From: Defluviicoccus sp.
GTDB taxonomy: Bacteria; Pseudomonadota; Alphaproteobacteria; MPNO01
Reading direction: 5' to 3'
NCBI GenBank assembly: GCA_028820945.1
Contig: JAPPHW010000447.1
Coordinates: forward strand, 1 to 11,105
Length of the DNA stretch: 11,105 bases
The stretch's first letter is position 1, and each line of letters starts with the position of its first letter. Positions 6,031 through 11,105 of this stretch are shown here, one piece after another. Under the pieces are notes generated by a model. It was not told the origin of the DNA. It saw only the letters and a list, made by a program, of their open reading frames with translations, and ran no database searches. The position numbers were made by a program, and so were the translations under genes.

Positions 6031-6657
6031 TTGCTGGAGCAAGTTTCGCGCGTAGACAGCTATCGCCAAGTATTTCGGCTGGCCAGCATTCCGCAGGACG
6101 AGGAGTTTCTCGCTGAATTGGGTTTGGATACCTTGGGACGCGAAGAGTTAACGGATTTGCTGGCCGAGGCAGGCCCTATTCCCCAATTGAACGAGCTCCT
6201 CGACGGCCCATTTCGACGAAGACGGAAGGCGGGTCCATCGCGCTTTTCCGATGGGTCGTTTTCCGTACTCTATACGTCGTTGGAGCCCGCTACCGCAGAA
6301 GCGGAGGTCGTGCACTGGTTGCCGGGCAGAGTCGGAAATCCCTCGACCCCTCGCGTCGTCTACTATTCGCTCTTCAGCTGTGCGTTCGAGGGTAGCGAAG
6401 CGGATCTGCGGCCAAAGCTCAAGGATTGGCCGGACTTGGTTCACGAAAGCGACTACTCGTTTTGTAATCGGATCGGAGCCGAAGCCAGAAGCCTCGAAAT
6501 CGACGGTCTGGTCACTTGGTCCGCCCGTCGAAAAGGTGGGACCAATGTTCCAGTGTTTTCAAGAAAGGCGGTCAGTCGACCTGACTCCCAAAAGCGTGTT
6601 GCGCTGACCTACGAGCCCAGCTCCGGAAATGTGTTCGTTCGATACCTCGACGATTAG
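6031..6657 (+). CDS. RES-domain toxin (NAD+-degrading family)
   Basis: A 208-residue RES-domain protein. RES toxins (Res, ParT, MbcT) are cytoplasmic enzymes that consume NAD+ by phosphorolysis or act as ADP-ribosyltransferases, and Xre/ParS proteins neutralise them. The domain starts near 65. RFSDGSFSVLY (71-81) gives the active-site Arg71 and Tyr81. ATAEAEVVHW (87-96) gives Glu92. EARSLEIDGL (151-160) gives Ser154. VTWSAR (161-166) and NVPVF (172-176) follow as in the family. Arg, Tyr and Glu are 10 and 11 residues apart, the usual spacing, so the enzyme looks intact. About 60 residues precede the domain. The start is TTG at 6031, two bases after the antitoxin stop, with AGG at 6023-6025; no ATG exists in the frame. 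A weak start coupled to the antitoxin keeps toxin output below antitoxin. It converges on the ABC-SDR gene across 80 bases with no clear terminator. Confidence 0.9.
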   Translation: MLEQVSRVDSYRQVFRLASIPQDEEFLAELGLDTLGREELTDLLAEAGPIPQLNELLDGPFRRRRKAGPSRFSDGSFSVLYTSLEPATAEAEVVHWLPGRVGNPSTPRVVYYSLFSCAFEGSEADLRPKLKDWPDLVHESDYSFCNRIGAEARSLEIDGLVTWSARRKGGTNVPVFSRKAVSRPDSQKRVALTYEPSSGNVFVRYLDD

Positions 6658-6737
6658 CTATAGCGGACGACGAGGGCGCCCACCGTGCCTGGCGAACGCT
6701 CCCACGGAAAATACTCGGCCGCGGCCCCCGCCCAACC

Positions 6738-8318
6738 CTACCCCGGCAAGTACCCCGCGAACTGTTTCTCCACCGCCTTCGGGTCGGCGGCGAGGCGCTG
6801 GCTGACTCCCCCCGCGACGACGCCGGGGTAGATGTCCTCTTCGCCGGCCTCGACGGCGTCGAGCGCGGCGGTGGCGACGTCGGCGGGGTCTTCCAGGGGC
6901 GGCGGGTTCATGTCGCCCATGCGGGTGTTTATCGCGCCGGGCATGACGGCGACCGTCAGCGTGCCCTGCGCCGCGAGTTCGGCGCGCACCCCTTGGGTGA
7001 GCGACAGCGCCGCGGCCTTGGAGGCGCAATAGGTGCCGATCGTGGGCAGGTTCACCCGGCTCAGGATCGACAGCATGTTGACGATGGCGCCGCCGCCGTT
7101 CGCGCCCAGCACGGGGCCGAATTGCCGGCACATCTCCATGGTGCCGAAATAGTTGACCTCCATCTCGTCGCGCGCGTTCTCCCGGGCGTCGTCGTTCGAG
7201 ATCGGCCGGTTGCGGTTCACGCCCGCGTTGTTGACCAGAAGGGTGACGTCGCCGCATTCGCCCGCCGCCTCCGCGATCCGACCGTGGTCGGTCACGTCGA
7301 GCGCGAACGGGTGCACCCGGCCGTCAGGCGCCTCGTAGCCGTCGGTTGAGCGCATAGCGGCGTAGATTTTCGCCGCGCCGCGTTCCAGCAGGGCACGCAC
7401 GAAGGCTTCGCCCACCCCGCGATTGGCGCCGGTGACCAGCGCCACGCTGTCCTTCACGTTCATGGTCAGCTTCTCTCCCAGTTCGTTCTCCGCCGTCCGG
7501 GCGACCCAGCCGGGGTCGACGTCGGGCAGCGGAATCGCGTTCAGCAGCCGGCGGGTGTAGGGATGGCGGGGCGATGCGAAGATCGCCGCGCAATCGCCTT
7601 GCTCCACCGCGCGGCCGTTCAGCATCACCACGACCCGGTCGCACACGGTGCGGACCACGGACAGGTCGTGGCTGATGAACAGGAGCGCGAGCCCGAGGTC
7701 GCGGCGCAATTCCCTAAGCAGCGCAAGGATCTGGGCCTGGCTCGACATGTCGAGACCGGAGACGATCTCGTCGGCGACGACCAGCCGGGGCCGCAGGGCG
7801 ATGGCCCGCGCGATACCTACCCGCTGGCGCTCGCCGCCCGACAGCTCGTGGGGATAGCGCTCGCCGTGGGCCGGCCGCAGCGCGACCCGTTCAAGCAGCG
7901 CGTCGACCTGGCGGCGCGCCTCGGCCCTCGTCGCCGCCCGGCCGTAGAGGCGCAGCGGCTGGGCGACGATGTCGGCCACCCGGCGGCGCGGGTTGAGCGA
8001 GGATTGCGGGTCCTGGAAGATCATCTGGAACTGGGCGCGCAGCGGGCGAAGCCGGTCTTCCGTCAGGTTCGCGATGTCCCGCCCGTCGAACAGTAGACTG
8101 CCCCCGGTCGGCTTGTAGAGCCGGACCAGGGTGCGTCCCAGGCTGGTCTTGCCGGAACCGCTTTCGCCGACGACGCCCAGCGTATCGCCCGGCGCGATCG
8201 CGAGGTCGATGCCGTGCAGGATGTCGACCGGCGGGGCCGGACCGAAGGGCGGCTTGCGGCTGTAGTCCGGCAGCGAGAGGCGCAGGCCGGCGGCCTCCAG
8301 CAGGACGGGCTCAGCCAT
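6738..8318 (-). CDS. In-frame fusion: peptide-type ABC importer ATPase (DppF/OppF-like) plus short-chain dehydrogenase/reductase
   Basis: A 526-residue two-domain protein. Residues 1-285 are an oligopeptide/nickel-type ABC ATPase: Walker A GESGSGKT (51-58), Q-loop Gln102 (FQDP), signature LSGGE (159-163), Walker B VVADE (180-184), H-loop His217, and HPYTRRLL (252-259), the beginning of the oligopeptide-ATPase C-terminal region. The usual Cys-containing tail is absent. Residues 286-526 form a full-length classical SDR: TGANRGVG (296-303), NNAG (363-366), catalytic Asn389, Ser417, Tyr430 and Lys434 (YCASK). A short polar linker joins them with no stop. The start is ATG at 8318, which overlaps the end of the preceding ATPase gene as ATGGCTGA; an in-frame ATG at 8357 would extend the overlap. 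The internal ATG of the SDR (7463) has its own ribosome-like site, so two separate products are also possible. The SDR substrate is unknown. It is the last gene of the ABC operon. Confidence 0.88.
   Translation of the reverse strand: MAEPVLLEAAGLRLSLPDYSRKPPFGPAPPVDILHGIDLAIAPGDTLGVVGESGSGKTSLGRTLVRLYKPTGGSLLFDGRDIANLTEDRLRPLRAQFQMIFQDPQSSLNPRRRVADIVAQPLRLYGRAATRAEARRQVDALLERVALRPAHGERYPHELSGGERQRVGIARAIALRPRLVVADEIVSGLDMSSQAQILALLRELRRDLGLALLFISHDLSVVRTVCDRVVVMLNGRAVEQGDCAAIFASPRHPYTRRLLNAIPLPDVDPGWVARTAENELGEKLTMNVKDSVALVTGANRGVGEAFVRALLERGAAKIYAAMRSTDGYEAPDGRVHPFALDVTDHGRIAEAAGECGDVTLLVNNAGVNRNRPISNDDARENARDEMEVNYFGTMEMCRQFGPVLGANGGGAIVNMLSILSRVNLPTIGTYCASKAAALSLTQGVRAELAAQGTLTVAVMPGAINTRMGDMNPPPLEDPADVATAALDAVEAGEEDIYPGVVAGGVSQRLAADPKAVEKQFAGYLPG
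7473..7479 (-). promoter_or_regulatory. Possible internal ribosome binding site for the SDR part
   Basis: Minus-strand GGGAGAG lies nine bases before ATG at 7463, exactly where a free-standing SDR would begin (MNVKDSVALVTG). It may be a relic of a once separate gene or may still initiate a separate 241-residue SDR. Confidence 0.45.
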
Positions 8319-9201
8319 GGCTTCCGCGCGCCGCGTCGTAGTCCAGCGCCTCCGCATTCAGCCGCGCGGTAAGCGCTTCCGGCACCGGACGCAGCAGGTC
8401 GCCCGGCCGGTCGTGGCGCGGCGTCGCGGCGATCAGCGCGCGGGTGTAGTCGTGCTCCGGCGCTTCGACGATCCGGCGCGTCTCGCCGGTCTCCACGACC
8501 CGCCCGCCGTGCAGCACCGTGACCCGGTCGCAGATCTTCGCCACCACGCCGAGATCGTGGGTGACGAACAGGATCGACGCGCCTTCCTGCGCCTGCATCC
8601 GCTTGATCAGCGCGAGCACTTGGCGCTGGACCGTCACGTCGAGCGCGGTGGTCGGTTCGTCGGCCACGATCAGCCTGGGCCGGCAGGCGAAGGCGATGGC
8701 GATCAGGACGCGTTGGCGCATGCCGCCGCTGAGCTCGTGGGGGTACTGGCGCAGGACCCGTTCAGGCGCGCGGATGTGCACCTCGTTCAGCAGCGCCAGC
8801 GCCCGGGCACCGGCGGCGGTCCGGTCCATCCCGAGATGCAGGCGCAGCACGTCGGCGATCTGCGCGCCGATCCGATACGCCGGGTTCAGCGAAGTCATCG
8901 GGTCCTGCGGGATCAGCCCCATGCCCCGGCCCATCAGCGCGCGGCGTTCGCGCTCCGGCAGATGAGTGACGTCGCGGCCCTCGAACAGCACCGAGCCGCC
9001 GGATATCCGCGCGCGCAACGGCTGGATGCCGAGGACGGACTTGCCGATCATGGTCTTGCCGGCGCCGGACTCGCCGACCAGCCCGTGCACTTCGCCCGGC
9101 GCGATATCGAGCGACACGCCGCGCAGGATCGGCATACGCCGCCGTCCCGCGGCGATCGTCAAATGGAGGTCGCGGACCGAGAGGATCGGCGCGGCGGTCA
9201 T
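8311..9201 (-). CDS. dppD: Peptide/nickel-type ABC importer ATP-binding protein (DppD/OppD-like)
   Basis: A 296-residue cytoplasmic ATPase that powers the importer together with the ATPase domain encoded next. Visible motifs are Walker A GESGAGKT (43-50), Q-loop Gln99 (PQDP), signature LSGGM (157-161), Walker B LIVADE (177-182), D-loop ALD (186-188) and His215 (VTHD). The insert MTSLNP (102-107) after the Q-loop is characteristic of the oligopeptide/dipeptide ATPases. The C-terminal Cys-rich segment often found in DppD is missing, and the protein is slightly shorter than usual. The start is ATG at 9201, overlapping the permease stop as ATGA (9198-9201). The end overlaps the next gene by 8 bases. 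This tight coupling fits stoichiometric production. The transported solute is unknown. Confidence 0.94.
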   Translation of the reverse strand: MTAAPILSVRDLHLTIAAGRRRMPILRGVSLDIAPGEVHGLVGESGAGKTMIGKSVLGIQPLRARISGGSVLFEGRDVTHLPERERRALMGRGMGLIPQDPMTSLNPAYRIGAQIADVLRLHLGMDRTAAGARALALLNEVHIRAPERVLRQYPHELSGGMRQRVLIAIAFACRPRLIVADEPTTALDVTVQRQVLALIKRMQAQEGASILFVTHDLGVVAKICDRVTVLHGGRVVETGETRRIVEAPEHDYTRALIAATPRHDRPGDLLRPVPEALTARLNAEALDYDAARGSHG

Positions 9202-10085
9202 TTGCGCATCACCGGGTCGAGCGCGTCCTTCAGCCCGTCGCCCAGCGCATTCAGCGCCAGCACCAGCGCGATGACGCAGAGGATCGGCAGGATCATCAGC
9301 CAGGGCGCCTGGTTCACGTATTTCCGCCCGTCGGAAATCATGCTGCCCCAGGTCGGGAAATCGGACGCCAGCGACAGGTTCACGTAGCTCAGGATCGCCT
9401 CGACGATGACCGCGATGCCCATTTCCAGGGTGAACAGGACGATCAGTAGGGGCAGCACGTTGGGCAGGATCTCACGCCACAGGATGCGCGCGCGGCCGAG
9501 CCCGACGGTGACGGCGGAGGCGACGTAGTCCTGTTGCTTCTGCGCCATGGTCTCGGCGCGAACCACGCGGCAGAAACGCGTCCAGTCGATCACCGCGATC
9601 GCGATGATGACGGAGTGAAGGCCGGTTCCCATCACGGCGACCAGCACGATGGAGAGCAGCACGGCCGGAAAGGCCATCCAGATCTCGACCAGCCGGGAGA
9701 TGACGATATCGATCCAACCGCCGAAATAGCCGGCGAGCAGGCCGAGCACGGTCCCGAGCAGGCCGGCCGCCGCGGCCGCCGCGACCGCGACGAAGAGCGC
9801 GATCCGCGCGCCGTAGACCAGGCGGGACAGGATGTCCCGGCCGAGATTGTCGGTGCCGAACGGATAGCCGGCTTCCGCCTTGTCCGACCAGAAGGGCGGA
9901 ACGTATTGCAGAAGCAGGTCCTGCTCGACCGGATCGTGCGGCGCGAGCAGCGGTGCGAAAATGGCGGCGAGCGCGAAGAAAACCAGCACCGCACCGCCGA
10001 GCGCGACCCGCGGATTCGCCAGCATCCGGCGGGCCGCCCCGGCCGCGAGCGGCGCCGCGCCGGGAACCGCCGCCGCCTCAGCCAT
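9198..10085 (-). CDS. dppC: Peptide/nickel-type ABC importer permease (DppC/OppC-like)
   Basis: A 295-residue inner-membrane permease. An N-terminal helix (about 27-49) is followed by a periplasmic loop with the family motif FGTDNLGRDILSR (76-88). Several membrane helices follow, then the EAA coupling loop (about 186-214; AVTVGLGRARILWREILPN) that docks onto the ATPases. The start is ATG at 10085: it gives the MAEAAAVPG N-terminus and an 8-base overlap (ATGGCTGA) with the end of dppB. An in-frame ATG at 10112 would overlap much further without a better ribosome site. It pairs with the DppB-like permease as a heterodimer. Confidence 0.94.
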   Translation of the reverse strand: MAEAAAVPGAAPLAAGAARRMLANPRVALGGAVLVFFALAAIFAPLLAPHDPVEQDLLLQYVPPFWSDKAEAGYPFGTDNLGRDILSRLVYGARIALFVAVAAAAAAGLLGTVLGLLAGYFGGWIDIVISRLVEIWMAFPAVLLSIVLVAVMGTGLHSVIIAIAVIDWTRFCRVVRAETMAQKQQDYVASAVTVGLGRARILWREILPNVLPLLIVLFTLEMGIAVIVEAILSYVNLSLASDFPTWGSMISDGRKYVNQAPWLMILPILCVIALVLALNALGDGLKDALDPVMRK

Positions 10086-11088
10086 GGCGCATCCGCGGGT
10101 TGAGCAGCGCATAGCTCATGTCGACCAGAAGGTTGACCGCGATGAACAGCACGGCGAAGGTCAGAACGAGTCCCTGGATAAGCGGCAGGTCGCGGTTGAT
10201 GACGGCGTCTATCGCCATGTTGCCGATGCCGGGATAGGAAAAAATCTTCTCGACCAACACCGTTCCGCCGACCAGGAAGGTGAACTGGACGCCTGTCAGC
10301 GTCACGGTCGGCACCAGCGCGTTGCGCAGCGCCTCGCGCCCGACGATGCGCGCCCTGGAGAAGCCCTTGACCCGCGCCATCAGGATGTAGTCCTGGGTCA
10401 TCGCCTCGGCGATCGAGGTCTTGAGCACCCGCGCGATAATCGCCGCCAGCGGCAGCGCAAGCGCGGCGGCCGGCAGGACCGTGTGCAGCAGCACCGAGGC
10501 GAAGGCGTCGAGGCGCAGGCGGAGCAGGCTTTCGATCAGCAGGAAGCCGGTAGCGCCCCTGAACGCAACGTCATGGCCGATCCGGCCCGAGATCGGCAGC
10601 CCGTCGAGCGCGAATACGACCACGAACAGGATGAACAGGAGCGCCCACAGGAAATCCGGGATCGCGAGGATGAAGCCGGCGGCGCCGTCGACCGCCGCCT
10701 CGCCGGACCGGCCGCGCCAGTAGGCGCCGGCGAGCGCCATCGTCCCGCCCAGAGTGATCGCCATCGACATCGCGACCAGGCACAGCTCGATCGTCACCGG
10801 CAGGCGTCCGAGCACCAGCTCCATCACGTCCTGGCGCATCGAGATCGAGGTGCCGAAATCGCCTCCGGCCAGATCGCGCAGGTAATAGAAGAACTGGATC
10901 GCGATGCTCTCGTCCAGCCCGTACAGCCGGCGCAGTTCCGCGATGTCGGCTTCCGTCGCCCCCGGCCCGACCAGCATGGCGATGGGATCGCCCGGCACGA
11001 TCCGCAGCAGCACGAACACGATGACCGCGACGCCCAACAGCGTTGGGATGGCCAGAAGCAGCCGGCGGAGCAGGAAGGTCCAGGACAT
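10078..11088 (-). CDS. dppB: Peptide/nickel-type ABC importer permease (DppB/OppB-like)
   Basis: A 336-residue inner-membrane permease. It opens with the hallmark LLRRLLLAIPTLLGVAVIVF helix (about 6-25) and RIVPGDP (29-35). The GLDESIAIQFFYYL segment (57-70) and the EAA loop (about 229-262; RVKGFSRARIVGREALRNAL) follow. The C-terminal part contains VLVEKIFSYPGIG (277-289), strongly conserved in DppB/OppB. The start is ATG at 11088. No good Shine-Dalgarno is seen in the 17 bases left in the window, although a TGA there (11098-11100, minus strand) might end an upstream gene, possibly the missing periplasmic binding protein. It is the first gene of the operon segment visible here. Confidence 0.94.
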   Translation of the reverse strand: MSWTFLLRRLLLAIPTLLGVAVIVFVLLRIVPGDPIAMLVGPGATEADIAELRRLYGLDESIAIQFFYYLRDLAGGDFGTSISMRQDVMELVLGRLPVTIELCLVAMSMAITLGGTMALAGAYWRGRSGEAAVDGAAGFILAIPDFLWALLFILFVVVFALDGLPISGRIGHDVAFRGATGFLLIESLLRLRLDAFASVLLHTVLPAAALALPLAAIIARVLKTSIAEAMTQDYILMARVKGFSRARIVGREALRNALVPTVTLTGVQFTFLVGGTVLVEKIFSYPGIGNMAIDAVINRDLPLIQGLVLTFAVLFIAVNLLVDMSYALLNPRMRHG

Positions 11089-11105
11089 GGGCGGGCGTCA
11101 GATGG

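Noticed and set aside
6658..6737. Possible terminator between the toxin and the ABC-SDR gene
   Set aside because: The best inverted repeat (CCGTG/CACGG) has only five pairs, a 15-base loop and no T-run on either strand.
8317..9387. Long plus-strand open frame opposite the DppD-like gene
   Set aside because: Antisense shadow: the minus strand has all ABC ATPase motifs.

Overview
The window reads as a stretch of a high-GC proteobacterial chromosome, most probably an alphaproteobacterium. This rests on GC-rich wobble positions, long open antisense frames, TRAP and peptide-type ABC importers, and an AceE-type E1 beside an Lrp-family regulator. I see no rRNA, tRNA, CRISPR array or insertion sequence.

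Layout. (1) 1-1598: the 5' part of an AceE/MdeB-type 2-oxo acid dehydrogenase E1 gene (minus, running off the left edge), divergent from an Lrp/AsnC regulator (plus). The regulator has no in-frame ATG, GTG or TTG ahead of its helix-turn-helix, so a CTG start is proposed. (2) 1633-4499: a complete tripartite TRAP transporter operon on the minus strand, dctP-dctQ-dctM in transcription order. A strong stem-loop lies just after dctP, and the dctM Shine-Dalgarno is encoded by the poly-Glu tail of dctQ. (3) 4785-6657: a compact three-gene plus-strand cassette. It holds a glycine-rich protein resembling phage tail-fibre glycine-rich domains, a Xre/MbcA-ParS-type antitoxin with an unusual ~100-residue N-terminal extension, and a RES-domain toxin. 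Gaps are 11 and 2 bases, so it looks like one operon. Its two downstream genes are visibly less GC-rich than the flanks, which suggests a separate history. (4) 6738-11088: a minus-strand peptide/nickel-type ABC importer operon (permease B, permease C, ATPase D, ATPase F) with overlapping genes. The last ATPase is fused in frame to a complete short-chain dehydrogenase/reductase. The substrate-binding protein is not in the window.

How the parts work together. The E1 and Lrp pair probably forms a small regulated 2-oxo acid catabolic locus. The two transporters import solutes of unknown identity. The cassette in the middle is the most unusual part. RES enzymes attack NAD+ and are neutralised by Xre/ParS partners. 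Here the N-terminal extension of the antitoxin appears to match the active-site region of the adjacent toxin in colinear order (Y, EP, E-x-V-x-W-L-P-x-R, then KDWP about 36 residues on). It therefore looks like a shortened RES domain fused to the antitoxin. With the glycine-rich first gene, this makes a candidate undescribed three-component toxin-antitoxin or defence module.
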